DNA from: DASUAS01 sp963750045
Lineage (GTDB): Bacteria > Actinomycetota > Acidimicrobiia > IMCC26256 > DASPTH01
Reading direction: 5' to 3'
NCBI GenBank assembly: GCA_963750045.1
Contig: CAVVPD010000006.1
Location: forward strand, 1 to 64,000
Length of the DNA stretch: 64,000 nucleotides
The translations under genes were made by a program, and so were the position numbers. The notes under the pieces are model-generated. The model had not been told where the DNA came from. It worked only from the letters and a program-made list of their open reading frames with translations, and searched no databases. Shown in pieces: positions 42,279 to 50,757 of this stretch (its first letter is position 1; every line of letters begins with the position of its first letter).

Positions 42279-42288
42279 ATCTAGATGT
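42279..42288. promoter_or_regulatory. ATCTAGATGT element before the third phosphotransferase
   Basis: ATCTAGATGT is identical to ten bases of the palindrome at 21206-21217. It lies in the 38-bp spacer between the SDR (minus) and the phosphotransferase (plus, ATG 42292). TAATCT at 42277-42282 could be a -10 hexamer, in which case the transcript would start about at the ATG (leaderless). Confidence 0.4.
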
Positions 42289-42291
42289 TTC

Positions 42292-43695
42292 ATGGACGAG
42301 CAGGCGAGCCTCGCGGCCTGGGTCGAGCGGGTGGTCGGGGGGCGGGTCGCCCGGGTGACCCGCCTGGCGCGGTGGCGCCCCGCGTGGGACGTCGACGTCG
42401 AGGTCGACGGACGGCATCCTGCCGCTCCACGCCCGCGGTGAGCGGGAGCCGCAGATCGTCATGCCCTACCGGATCGCCGACGAGGTGGCGACCCACGACC
42501 TGCTCGAGGCGCACGGCGTGCCTGTCCCGCACGCCTACGGCCTCTGCGACGATCCGTACGCCCTGGTGATGGATCGCCTGCCCGGCCACGTCGACCTCTC
42601 CGCGGTCGACGACGCGGAACGTGGGCCATTGCTCGACCACTACCTCGAGATTCTCGCCCGCGTCTACGACATCCCGCTCACCGGCGGCCGCCGATGCCGG
42701 GTTCGAGGTTCCCGTCGACTCGGCCGCCACCGCGTCTCGGCGGGTACTGGCGCCAGATGGAGGTGCTCTACGACCCGTTGATGGAGCACCTGCCGGCCGA
42801 TCCGGTGGCGGTGTTCCTCCGCCGGTGGCTCCGGGACAACGTCCCGCAGGACCGACTCGACGCGACGCGGTTCATCACGTACGACTCGTTCCAGTTCATG
42901 TTCGAAGGCAGCCGGATCACCGGCTTGCTCGACTTCGAACACGCGCACGTGGGCGATCCCATGATGGACCTCGCCGCTCTCCGGATCCGGGACACGATCA
43001 AGAACATCGGCGAGCTCTCGGACACGGCGGCGCGGTACGAGACGATCACGGGGATCACGATCGACCACGACGTCGTCGAGTACCACACCGTCCTCTACAA
43101 CGCGATCTCGGTGCTCTCGACCGGTCCACCGCTGGCCGATCCGGTCCCCGGCACCGACTGGTTGTCGTACCTCGCGTGGTACGTGAACGGCGCCCGGTGG
43201 GCGTTCGAAGCCATCGCCGAGATCCGCGGCTACCGCCTCGACCGCGTGGCGATCCCCGAGGCGCAGCCGGGTCACCACGCCCCGGCGTTCCGGCACCTCG
43301 TCGCCGGCTTGCGCGACCTCTCGGCCGCGGTCGACCGCGGCTACGAGTTGGGGGGCCTCGGGCGGGTCGCCAACCACCTCAAGCGTGTCGACGAGATCGG
43401 CGCCGCGCTCGATGCTGCCGACCTCGACGACCTCGGCCGCGTGCTCGGCTCCCGACCCGACCCGGCGGACGCCGACGCCGAGTTGATCGACCTCGTGGAG
43501 CACGCCGGCCCCGAGCGCGAAGAGGAGCTCGTCCGCTTGCTCGACGCGCGGGCGCAACGCATGCATCTCGCGATGGCGTCGCCGCAGTCGCTGATGCTGC
43601 GTCACCCGCGGCTCCGCAGCCTGCGCGCCGACCGGCCCACCGAGCGCGACCCGGACGACGGCTGGCCTCCCGGGGCCATCCCGGGCACCGCCTGA
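42292..43695 (+). CDS. Phosphotransferase-family protein with degenerate catalytic loop, frameshifted
   Basis: Begins MDEQASLAAWVERVVGGRVA. After a break near 42415 it continues EPQIVMPYRIADEVATHDLL and YALVMDRLPGHVDLSAVDDA, matching the APH nucleotide lobe and hinge. After breaks near 42685 and 42740 it continues YWRQMEVLYDPLMEHL. The catalytic loop position reads FITYDSFQFMFEGSRITGLL, where the HxDxxxxN motif has become Y-D-S-F-Q-F-M-F, while DFEHAHVGDPMMDLAALR keeps the metal-binding Asp. A 160-residue helical extension follows to GWPPGAIPGTA. About 467 residues. It may be catalytically altered or a binding protein. Three frame changes are required. Confidence 0.7.
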
Positions 43696-43721
43696 AGGTC
43701 ACGATGCCAACTGGCCCCGGG

Positions 43722-44529
43722 TCAGGACCGAGCCTGCGACCGTCCCCGCTCCATCACCGCGTCGCGTCGGGTGGTGAACTCGGTCGTCTCCCGCGGCCAC
43801 ATCTCGGCCATGTACCCCTCGATCAGGTGCGCGTCGTCGAGCGTCGCCGCGTTGGGGAGCCTCCGGTAGTGCTCGAGCAGTCGGCGGACGCCCGACTGGT
43901 CGTTGCTCACGATGTCGCCGGCGAGGCTGTCGCACGAACGGCAGCAGCTCGTCGTGCGGCACGACGTGGTTGACGAGGTGGAGGTCGAGCGCCTCCTCGG
44001 CGCTCACGAAGTTGCCGGTGAGTGACATCTCGATCGCGCGGCGTAACCCGATCGACTGCGCGAGCAGCACGGTGATGCCGCCGCCGGGCATGATCCCCAC
44101 GCGCGCGTGGGTGTCGGCGAAGCGCGCCCTTTCCGACGCGACGAGGAACGTGCACTGCAGGGCGAGCTCGAGGCCGCCGGTCACCGCGACGCCGTTGATC
44201 GCGCCGATGATCGGCTTCGAGATCACGGGGACGAACCGGTAGAGCCCGTTGTCGTGGCGCTCGGGACCTTCGCCCGGTCCGCGTTCCTCCGCAGTGCGCG
44301 GCAGCTCGCCGGTGATCTCCTTGAGGTCGACTCCGGCGCTGAACGCGGGATCGGCGCCGGTGAGGATGACGGCGTCGACGTCGGGATCGGCGCCGGCGGC
44401 GAGGACCGCGTCCCACAGCGCGAACGAGAGCGCGCGGCTGAGCGCGTTGCGCGCCTCGGGCCGGTTGAGCGTGACCGTCATGATGCGATCGGCGACGTCG
44501 ACGAGGACGACGGGCGCGGGGTCGGACAT
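43722..44529 (-). CDS. Enoyl-CoA hydratase/isomerase family protein, one frameshift
   Basis: ATG 44529 begins MSDPAPVVLVDVADRIMTVT. Blocks are LNRPEARNALSRALSFALWD, DPAFSAGVDLKEITGELP, INGVAVTGGLELALQCTFLV and HARVGIMPGGGITVLLAQSI. The position of the second catalytic Glu has PGGG, so the protein may not be a true hydratase. After a break near 43930 (VR then DSLAGDIVSNDQSG) it ends TTRRDAVMERGRSQARS. About 268 residues. It is convergent with the phosphotransferase and divergent from the aldo/keto reductase, which starts 57 bp away. Confidence 0.82.
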
Positions 44530-44586
44530 GGCCACCTCCACTGGGACGGGAGCCACGACGCGGGCCCGGTGCAAGACTCTGCCACC

Positions 44587-45579
44587 GTGGACCTCAGACC
44601 GCTCGGCACGACCGGCGTCGACATCGCACCGCTGGTGCTCGGCGCGATGAACTTCGGGATCTCGACGCCACCGGAGGAGGCGGCGGCGATGCTCGATCGG
44701 GCGATCGACGCCGGCATCACGCTGGTCGACACCGCCGACGTCTACGGCGAGAGCGAGCAGGTCGTCGGCGACGCGCTCGCCGCGAGCGGCCGGCGCGACG
44801 AGGTGCTCCTGGCCACGAAGTTCGGACTGCCTCGCGGAGAGGGCCCACCCGAGCGATGGCACCGACGAGAGCACATCGTCGCGTCGTGCGAGCGTTCTTT
44901 GCGCCGCCTCGGTACCGACCGCATCGACCTCTACCAATTGCACCGGCCGTCGAGCGTCGTGCCGCTCGAGGAGACGCTCGGTGTCCTCGGCGAGCTCGTC
45001 GACGCCGGCAAGGTGCGATGGATCGGTTCGTCGACGTTCGCGGCCTGGATGGTCATGGAGGAGCTGGCGATGGCGCGCGAACACGACCTGCCCGTGTTCG
45101 TGAGCGAGCAACCGCCGTACAACCTGCTGGACCGGCGCATCGAGAACGAGCTGCTCCCGCTGTGCGAGCAGCACCACCTCGCCGTCCTCCCGTGGTCGCC
45201 GATCGGCGGGGGAGTGCTGAGCGGCCGCTACGACTCCGTCGACCAGTTTCCCGAGGGATCCCGCGCCGCACTCGTCCCGCAGACCCGTGAACGTGTCACC
45301 GAGCCCGGGCTCCGCGTGGCGGCCGCGGTCGCCGGCCTCGCGCGCGAGCGCGGATTGAGCACGTCGCAGCTCTCGCTCCTCTGGGTCAAGGAGCAGCCGG
45401 GCGTGACCGCGCCCATCGTCGGACCGCGCACGCCGGCGCAGCTGGAGGACGCGCTCGGCGTGCTCGACCGGGCCCTCGACGACGACGTCCGGAGCGCCGC
45501 CGACGCGCTCGTGCACCCGGGCAACGCGGTGGTCGACTTCCACAATTCGGCGGGGTGGATGCGGGCCACGGTCGCCTGA
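44587..45579 (+). CDS. Aldo/keto reductase
   Basis: A 330-residue protein from GTG 44587 (DLRPLGTTGVDIAPLVLGAM follows). The catalytic Asp and Tyr are in LVDTADVYGESEQVVGDALA (D-x-x-x-Y) at about residues 48-55, Lys in LLATKFGLPRGEGPP, and His in DLYQLHRPSSVVPLEETL. The NADPH-binding part includes LPWSPIGGGVLSGRYDSV near residue 200 and VTAPIVGPRTPAQLEDAL near 280. This is the class of AKRs that reduces aldehydes and ketones with NADPH. It is a single gene, separated from the Rieske gene by 102 bp. Confidence 0.9.
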   Translation: MDLRPLGTTGVDIAPLVLGAMNFGISTPPEEAAAMLDRAIDAGITLVDTADVYGESEQVVGDALAASGRRDEVLLATKFGLPRGEGPPERWHRREHIVASCERSLRRLGTDRIDLYQLHRPSSVVPLEETLGVLGELVDAGKVRWIGSSTFAAWMVMEELAMAREHDLPVFVSEQPPYNLLDRRIENELLPLCEQHHLAVLPWSPIGGGVLSGRYDSVDQFPEGSRAALVPQTRERVTEPGLRVAAAVAGLARERGLSTSQLSLLWVKEQPGVTAPIVGPRTPAQLEDALGVLDRALDDDVRSAADALVHPGNAVVDFHNSAGWMRATVA

Positions 45580-45681
45580 GGGGATGCCCGTCGCACGACT
45601 GTGCATCCTAGGTAGAACCCTCTTCTCTTCTGGGTGCATGTGTGGTACGGTCTTCCCGGTCGTCCGACGGGGGAGAACGCC

Positions 45682-46935
45682 GTGCCGCATTTCGCCAAGC
45701 CCACCGAGGGCTCCTGGACCGAGCACTATCCGCAGCTGAGCACCGGGCCGGTGTCCTACGAGGACTCGATCTCGGCCGAGCACTACGAGCTCGAGCGTCA
45801 GGCCATCTTCGCCAAGACCTGGCTCAACGTCGGCCGGGTGGAGCAGATCCCGAAGAAGGGGAGCTACTTCACCAAGGAGATCGACGCGGCACGCACGTCG
45901 ATCGTCGTGGTGCGTGCCGGCGACGACCAGGTGCGCGCCTTCTACAACATCTGCCGACACCGCGGGAACAAGCTCGTGTGGCAGGACTACCCCGACGAAG
46001 AGGTCAGCGGCACGTGCCGCCAGTTCACCTGCAAGTACCACGGGTGGCGCTACTCGCTCGAGGGTGACCTCACGTTCGTGCAACAAGAGGGCGAGTTCTT
46101 CGACCTCGACAAGGACGCCTACGGGCTCGCGCCGGTGCGAGTGGAGACGTGGGAGGGGTTCATCTTCGTGAACCTCGACGCCACCGACACCACGTCGCTG
46201 CGCGACTACCTGGGTGAGCTCGGCAAGGGCCTCGAGGGCTACCCGTTCGGCGAGATGACGCAGGTCTACAAGTACCGCGCCGAGGTCGGCGCCAACTGGA
46301 AGCTGTTCATCGACACGTTCGCGGAGTTCTACCACGCACCGATCCTGCACGCGAAGCAGTCCGTGTCGGAAGAGTCGCAGAAGCTCGCGGGCTACGGCTA
46401 CGAGGCGCTCGCCTACGAGCTCGACGGCCCCCACGGCATGGTCTCGTCGTGGGGCGGCATGTCGCCGCCGAAGGATCTCAACATGGTGAAGCCGATCGAG
46501 CGGGTGCTGCACAGCGGCCTCTTCGGCCCGTGGGAGAAGCCCATCGAGTTCGAGCAGCCGCCGGCGGTGAACCCGGCGCGCTCGAAGGCGTGGGGTGTCG
46601 ACAGCTTCGTCTTCTTCCCGAACTTCATGGTGCTGATCTGGCAGCCCAACTGGTACCTCACGTACCACTACTGGCCGACGTCGTACAACACGCACATCTT
46701 CGAGGGCACCCTCTACTTCGTGCCGCCGAAGAACGCGCGCGAGCGGCTGCAGCAGGAGCTCGCGGCAGTGACGTTCAAGGAATACGCGCTGCAGGACGGC
46801 AACACGCTCGAAGCGACCCAGAAGTCGCTCGAATCGCGCGCGGTGAGCCAGTTCCCGCTGAACGACCAGGAGATCCTCCTGCGTCAGCTCCACCAGACCG
46901 CGCGCGAGAGCGTCGCCGCCTTCCAGAGGAGCTGA
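45682..46935 (+). CDS. Rieske aromatic-ring-hydroxylating-type oxygenase, alpha subunit
   Basis: A 417-residue protein from GTG 45682 (PHFAKPTEGSWTEHYPQLST follows), with GGGGGAGAACGC just upstream. An ATG at 45634 is in frame but less well placed. The Rieske centre is YNICRHRGNKLVWQDYPDEE and later RQFTCKYHGWRYSLEGDL, at about residues 90-120 (CxH, CxxH). The iron-binding region NWKLFIDTFAEFYHAPILHA provides two His ligands. No beta-subunit gene follows; instead a 108-residue protein does. The enzyme should hydroxylate an aromatic, alicyclic or quaternary-amine substrate. A separate reductase is needed; the one at 53235-54282 could serve. Confidence 0.88.
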   Translation: MPHFAKPTEGSWTEHYPQLSTGPVSYEDSISAEHYELERQAIFAKTWLNVGRVEQIPKKGSYFTKEIDAARTSIVVVRAGDDQVRAFYNICRHRGNKLVWQDYPDEEVSGTCRQFTCKYHGWRYSLEGDLTFVQQEGEFFDLDKDAYGLAPVRVETWEGFIFVNLDATDTTSLRDYLGELGKGLEGYPFGEMTQVYKYRAEVGANWKLFIDTFAEFYHAPILHAKQSVSEESQKLAGYGYEALAYELDGPHGMVSSWGGMSPPKDLNMVKPIERVLHSGLFGPWEKPIEFEQPPAVNPARSKAWGVDSFVFFPNFMVLIWQPNWYLTYHYWPTSYNTHIFEGTLYFVPPKNARERLQQELAAVTFKEYALQDGNTLEATQKSLESRAVSQFPLNDQEILLRQLHQTARESVAAFQRS

Positions 46936-46937
46936 CG

Positions 46938-47264
46938 ATGGCCACCCTTCCCGCCGACTTCGCCGATCTCGAACCGTTCTCCGACTGGTGCATGGAGTGG
47001 GAGCGCGAGCGGTACGCCAAGCGGCTCGCGAGCAGCATGGACGAGATGCAGTCGTTCTACGACGCCGCGTTTCCCCGGCTCGAGGCCGCCATGGAGTACC
47101 TCGACCAGTACCCGCTCGACGCGCTGCCCGACGACGCGTCGCATCTGCTGTGGCTCTGCTATTCGCTGGTGAACGTGTCGTTCCCCATCGAGGTGTGGCG
47201 CCAGGCCCGCGTGCCGGACAGCGGCGCCGCGAGCATCGACGTCGTCGTCGAACCTGCCGTCTGA
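46938..47264 (+). CDS. Small conserved-looking protein next to a Rieske oxygenase, function unknown
   Basis: A 108-residue acidic protein, MATLPADFADLEPFSDWCME onwards, with WERERYAKRLASSMDEMQSF and LPDDASHLLWLCYSLVNVSF. It is mostly helical by appearance and has no signal peptide or membrane segment. It starts 2 bp after the oxygenase stop, so it is certainly co-translated with it. It is not a ring-hydroxylase beta subunit, which would be longer and NTF2-like. An accessory or small-subunit role is possible, but I do not recognise the family. Confidence 0.7.
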   Translation: MATLPADFADLEPFSDWCMEWERERYAKRLASSMDEMQSFYDAAFPRLEAAMEYLDQYPLDALPDDASHLLWLCYSLVNVSFPIEVWRQARVPDSGAASIDVVVEPAV

Positions 47265-47277
47265 CGGGGGTCGCACC

Positions 47278-47661
47278 GTGGACGAGATCGACGACCTGCG
47301 CGCGGCGCGCGACATGCGGCGGGCCATGCTCGGCGATGCCTACGTCGACCGGGTGACGGCCGATCCGGCGCCGGCTGCGGTGGAGTTCCAGGACTACCTC
47401 ACGTCGATGGCGTGGGGGGTCTGGACGCGGGGCGGACCGCTCACGACGCGCGATCGCAGCCTGCTGGTGATGGCCATGACCGCCGCGCTCGGACGGATGG
47501 AGGAGTTCCGCCTCCACGCGAGCAGCACGCCCCAGACCGGCGTCTCCGACGACGAGGTCGACGAGCTGCTGTTCCAGATCGCGGCGTACTGCGGGGCGCC
47601 CGCGGGTGTCGCCACGCGGCGCGAGGTGCAGGCGGTCCGCGCGCAGCGCGAGGGGTCCTGA
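47278..47661 (+). CDS. Carboxymuconolactone decarboxylase family protein
   Basis: A 127-residue protein from GTG 47278 (DEIDDLRAARDMRRAMLGDA follows). The CMD/AhpD-like helical pattern includes VWTRGGPLTTRDRSLLVMAM, MEEFRLHASSTPQTGVSDDE and LFQIAAYCGAPAGVATRREV. The last two match the C-terminal half of PcaC-type proteins, with His in FRLHAS and the AAYCGxPAG signature. In aromatic catabolism such proteins decarboxylate 4-carboxymuconolactone, but many relatives have other roles. The AhpD redox CxxC is absent. It lies between the Rieske system and a beta-hydroxyacid dehydrogenase gene. Confidence 0.82.
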   Translation: MDEIDDLRAARDMRRAMLGDAYVDRVTADPAPAAVEFQDYLTSMAWGVWTRGGPLTTRDRSLLVMAMTAALGRMEEFRLHASSTPQTGVSDDEVDELLFQIAAYCGAPAGVATRREVQAVRAQREGS

Positions 47662-47663
47662 CG

Positions 47664-48517
47664 GTGGCGACGGTCGGCTTCGTCGGCCTCGGCAACATGG
47701 GCAGCGTGCTGGCGGGCAACCTGGTCGATGCCGGTCACGAGGTCGTGGCCCACGACGCGCTCGGTCCGGAACGCGCGCCGCGGGTGCCGCGTACGCGTCG
47801 ACCATCGACGACCTCGCGGCACGCGCCGACGTGGTGGTGCTCAGCCTGCCCGACGGCGCCGCCTCCGAAGCGGTCGTGGACACGATCGTGGACGCGGGGG
47901 AGCGGAGCGTCACGCACGTCGTCGACACGTCGACCATCGGGGTCCCGACGGCCCACGCGCTGGGCGGGCACCTCGCCGCGTGCGACATCGAATACGTCGA
48001 CGCGCCGGTGTCGGGGGGCGTGGCCGGTGCACGGGCGCGCACGCTGGCGGTGATGTACGCCGGGTCCGACGCCGCGTGCGCGCACGTGCTGCCGGTGCTG
48101 ACCGGGTTGAGCGATTGCCGCCACCGGATCGGCGACCGCCCGGGCATGGCCCAGGCGATGGAGCTGGCCAACAACTTCCTCTCCGCGACCACGCTCGCTG
48201 CCACCAGCGAGGCGATCGCGTTCGGTGTGTCCGAGGGTCTCGACATGGCGACCATGCTCGAGGTGCTCAACGGCGCGAGCGGCCGCAGCGTGGCCACGAG
48301 CGACAAGTTCCCCGATCACGTGTTGACCGGTCGCTATGCGGCCGGGTTCACCAACTCGCTGATGGCCAAGGACGTCGACCTCTACCTGCGCGCCGCCGAG
48401 GACCGCGGCAGCTCGGTGGCGATGGCATCCGTGACCGTCTCGGTGTGGGAGCAGTTCGCGGCAGCGGAGCCCGGAGTCGACTTCACCCGCATCTATCCGT
48501 TCGTCGAAGGCTCGTGA
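47664..48517 (+). CDS. 3-hydroxyisobutyrate dehydrogenase-like beta-hydroxyacid dehydrogenase, one frameshift
   Basis: GTG 47664 gives VATVGFVGLGNMGSVLAGNL, whose GLGNMG is the NAD-binding signature. A break near 47780 precedes AAYASTIDDLAARADVVVLS. The substrate loop is VDAPVSGGVAGARARTLAVM (DxPVSGGxxxA). The catalytic Lys lies in AMELANNFLSATTLAATSEA, although the usual G-x-x-x-K-x-x-N reads GMAQAMELANN, so the Lys is missing. The segment NSLMAKDVDLYLRAAEDRGS is conserved. About 284 residues. Loss of the catalytic Lys suggests an altered reaction or a reductase-only role, as in imine-reductase-like relatives. Confidence 0.8.
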
Positions 48518-48534
48518 CACCCAGGAGGACCTCC

Positions 48535-49365
48535 ATGAGTGCATTGACCACCGTGAAGCTCGGCGACCGCGTCGGCGCCGAGATCGTCGGCGTCGACTGC
48601 GACCGCCTGCTCAATGACGACGCCCTCCCGGCCGCGACCCTCGGGGCGCTGGGGGCGAACGGGGCCCTGGTGTTCCGGGGTCTGAACATCGACGACGAGA
48701 CGCAGGTCGTCTTCAGCCGGAAGCTGGGCAAGGTCGAGGTGTTCGGCAAGGGTGAGCTGCCGGAGATCTTCCGCGTCACCCTCGACCCGAAGAAGAACCC
48801 GGCGGCCGCCTACCTCCGCGGCACGTTCGACTGGCACCTCGACGGCGCCACCGACGACATCCCCATCATGGCGACGGTGCTCAGCGCGCACGCGGTCGCG
48901 GCATCGGGAGGGGAGACCGAGTTCTCCAGCACCTATGCCGCGTACGACGACCTCAGCGACGAGGACAAGGAGCGCTACCTCCAGCTCCGTGTCGTCCACA
49001 CCTTCGAGGCCGCGCAACGGCTGCACAACCCCGACCCTTCGCCCCAGGAGGTCGAGATGTGGCAAAAGCGGCCGGCGAAGACCCATCCGCTCGTGTGGCG
49101 CCACCGCGACGGGAGGCGGTCACTCGTGCTCGGCGCGACCACATCGCACGTGGAGGGCATGGACCGAGATGAGGGGCGCGCCCTGCTCGACGATCTGGTG
49201 GCGTGGTCCACGACGCCGGATCGGGTCTACCGGCACGCCTGGTCCGTCGGCGACATGGTCATCTGGGACAACCGCGGCGTGCTGCACCGCGCCTGCCCGT
49301 ACGACGCGACATCGGCGCGCGACATGCACCGGACCACCATCGCCGGCGACGAGCCGATCCAGTGA
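48535..49365 (+). CDS. TauD/TfdA-family 2-oxoglutarate-dependent dioxygenase
   Basis: A 276-residue protein from ATG 48535, after the ribosome site CCAGGAGGACCTCC. The iron-binding facial triad is HLD in GTFDWHLDGATDDIPIMA (about residues 100-102) and the distal His in WDNRGVLHRACPYDATSA (about residue 252), followed by an Arg in ARDMHRTTIAG for 2-oxoglutarate. The family hydroxylates sulfonates, aryloxy-acids and many other acids, with decarboxylation of 2-oxoglutarate. It is within the Rieske-2 operon and overlaps the next CMD gene by 4 bp, so it is probably part of the same degradation route. Confidence 0.88.
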   Translation: MSALTTVKLGDRVGAEIVGVDCDRLLNDDALPAATLGALGANGALVFRGLNIDDETQVVFSRKLGKVEVFGKGELPEIFRVTLDPKKNPAAAYLRGTFDWHLDGATDDIPIMATVLSAHAVAASGGETEFSSTYAAYDDLSDEDKERYLQLRVVHTFEAAQRLHNPDPSPQEVEMWQKRPAKTHPLVWRHRDGRRSLVLGATTSHVEGMDRDEGRALLDDLVAWSTTPDRVYRHAWSVGDMVIWDNRGVLHRACPYDATSARDMHRTTIAGDEPIQ

Positions 49366-49955
49366 GCACCGACTCGACGACCCAACCCCGCATCATTCCG
49401 CTCCCGCCCGAGGAGTGGAACGACGACGTGATCCAGGGGATCAGGGCACTGCTGCCGCCGGGCGCCGAGCGTCCCCTCCGGCGCCGGGAGGGCGGTCCCC
49501 AAGGGCACAACGTGCTGGGCACGCTCGCCCGCCACCCCGACCTCATGCGCGCCTACCACTCGTTCAACGGCCACATCCTCTTCACCACGTCGCTCGACGC
49601 CCGGCAGCGGGAGCTGCTCATCCTGCGGGTCGCGGCCGTGCGCGACGCGGCGTACGAGTGGGCGCAGCACGTCCATCTCGCGGCCGAGGCCGGCATCGAG
49701 GACACCGAGATCGCACGCGTCGCCGTCGGCCCCGACGCGCCCGGCTGGTCGGTCGAGGACGCGGCGTTGGTGCGGGCCGTCGACGAGTTGGTGCGCGACG
49801 CGATGATCCGCGACACGACGTGGGCCACGTTGTCCCAGATCCTGGACGAGCACCAACTGATGGACCTCGTCTTCACCGTCGGCGCCTACGACCTGTTGGC
49901 GATGGCGCTCCGCTCCTTCGGTGTGGAGCTCGACGAAGACCTCCGACCGACATGA
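49362..49955 (+). CDS. Carboxymuconolactone decarboxylase family protein (peroxidase-like)
   Basis: A 197-residue protein from GTG 49362 (STDSTTQPRIIPLPPEEWND follows). The CMD core is LARHPDLMRAYHSFNGHILF, LDARQRELLILRVAAVRDAA and YEWAQHVHLAAEAGIEDTEI. The E-W-x-x-H motif of the family is intact. The CxxC of AhpD is absent, so it is not a classical thiol peroxidase. The C-terminal part LMDLVFTVGAYDLLAMALRS is characteristic. It overlaps both the TauD gene before it and the TetR gene after it by 4 bp, indicating one transcript. Confidence 0.85.
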   Translation: MSTDSTTQPRIIPLPPEEWNDDVIQGIRALLPPGAERPLRRREGGPQGHNVLGTLARHPDLMRAYHSFNGHILFTTSLDARQRELLILRVAAVRDAAYEWAQHVHLAAEAGIEDTEIARVAVGPDAPGWSVEDAALVRAVDELVRDAMIRDTTWATLSQILDEHQLMDLVFTVGAYDLLAMALRSFGVELDEDLRPT

Positions 49956-50647
49956 CCACGAACGGCGCGCCAGCCGACAGCACCGCGGCGCCGGAGCGCC
50001 GTCGCGACCTCGCGGTGGCGCGGGCGCTCGACTCGGCACGTGTGCGCGCCGAGGGCCGGGTGCAGACCTTTCTCGACGCCGCGCTCGAACTGATGGACAG
50101 CAACTCGGGTGAGTTCACCGTCCAGGAAGTGGTGGCGCGCTCGGGCCAGTCGTTGCGCACCTTCTACAACTACTTCGCCGGGAAGCACGAGCTGCTCCTC
50201 GCGTTGTTCGAGGACGCGATCCACGCCGCGGCCGCCCACCTCGAGGAGACGATCGCCGACGCTGACGCACCGCTCGAGCGCCTGCGATGCTTCGTCGTCG
50301 AGTACTACCGGATGTGCCGACCCAACCCGACCCACGAACGCGCCACGGGCCCCGCGCCGTGGATGGTGGAATTCGCCCAGCAACTGCTGACCTCACACCC
50401 CCAGGAGGCGGCGCGGGCGTTCGCGCCGCTCGTCGACCTGTTCGAGGCGCTGTTGTCCGAGGCGTCCGCGGCCGGCGACATCCGCCCCGCCCTCGACCAC
50501 CGACGGATCGCGGGCGTGGTGCTGCAAGCCACCATGTTCAACGCGTTTTCCAGTGCGATCAGCGGCTCTTCGAACTCGCGCGACGGCGACACCGAATCCG
50601 ACGCGCTGTGGAACCTGCTCCTCGCGGGGATCGGCACGGGACCGTGA
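49952..50647 (+). CDS. TetR family transcriptional regulator
   Basis: A 231-residue regulator, MTTNGAPADSTAAPERRRDL onwards. The N-terminal 40 residues are polar and not part of the fold. The helix-turn-helix is FTVQEVVARSGQSLRTFYNY, followed by FAGKHELLLALFEDAIHA. The C-terminal helices (LERLRCFVVEYYRMCRPNPT, LTSHPQEAARAFAPLVDLFE) form the ligand domain. It is encoded at the end of the Rieske/CMD/TauD unit with a 4-bp overlap and so probably governs this operon. The effector is unknown. Confidence 0.87.
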   Translation: MTTNGAPADSTAAPERRRDLAVARALDSARVRAEGRVQTFLDAALELMDSNSGEFTVQEVVARSGQSLRTFYNYFAGKHELLLALFEDAIHAAAAHLEETIADADAPLERLRCFVVEYYRMCRPNPTHERATGPAPWMVEFAQQLLTSHPQEAARAFAPLVDLFEALLSEASAAGDIRPALDHRRIAGVVLQATMFNAFSSAISGSSNSRDGDTESDALWNLLLAGIGTGP

Positions 50648-50709
50648 GCGTGCCATCGGTCGCACGTCCAAGAACGAAGCATTTCGCGCCACACTCCAGG
50701 GGGATCCAC

Positions 50710-50757
50710 ATGGCCATGCAGTTCGAGAAGCACCTCATCGGAGAGCCCACGCCATGA
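50710..50757 (+). CDS. Possible 15-residue leader peptide
   Basis: ATG 50710 encodes MAMQFEKHLIGEPTP and stops at TGA 50755-50757, overlapping the amidohydrolase ATG at 50754 by 4 bp. A good ribosome site, CCAGGGGGATCC, precedes it, whereas the amidohydrolase has none of its own. Translation of the peptide would therefore carry ribosomes to the downstream start. No family can be assigned to so short a peptide. A second in-frame Met is at codon 3. Confidence 0.4.
   Translation: MAMQFEKHLIGEPTP

Noticed and set aside
43699..48306. A very long open frame on the minus strand opposite several plus-strand genes
   Set aside because: It is rich in Arg, Val and His, lacks family motifs except where it overlaps the true crotonase at 43722-44529, and is the usual shadow of GC-rich genes on the other strand.
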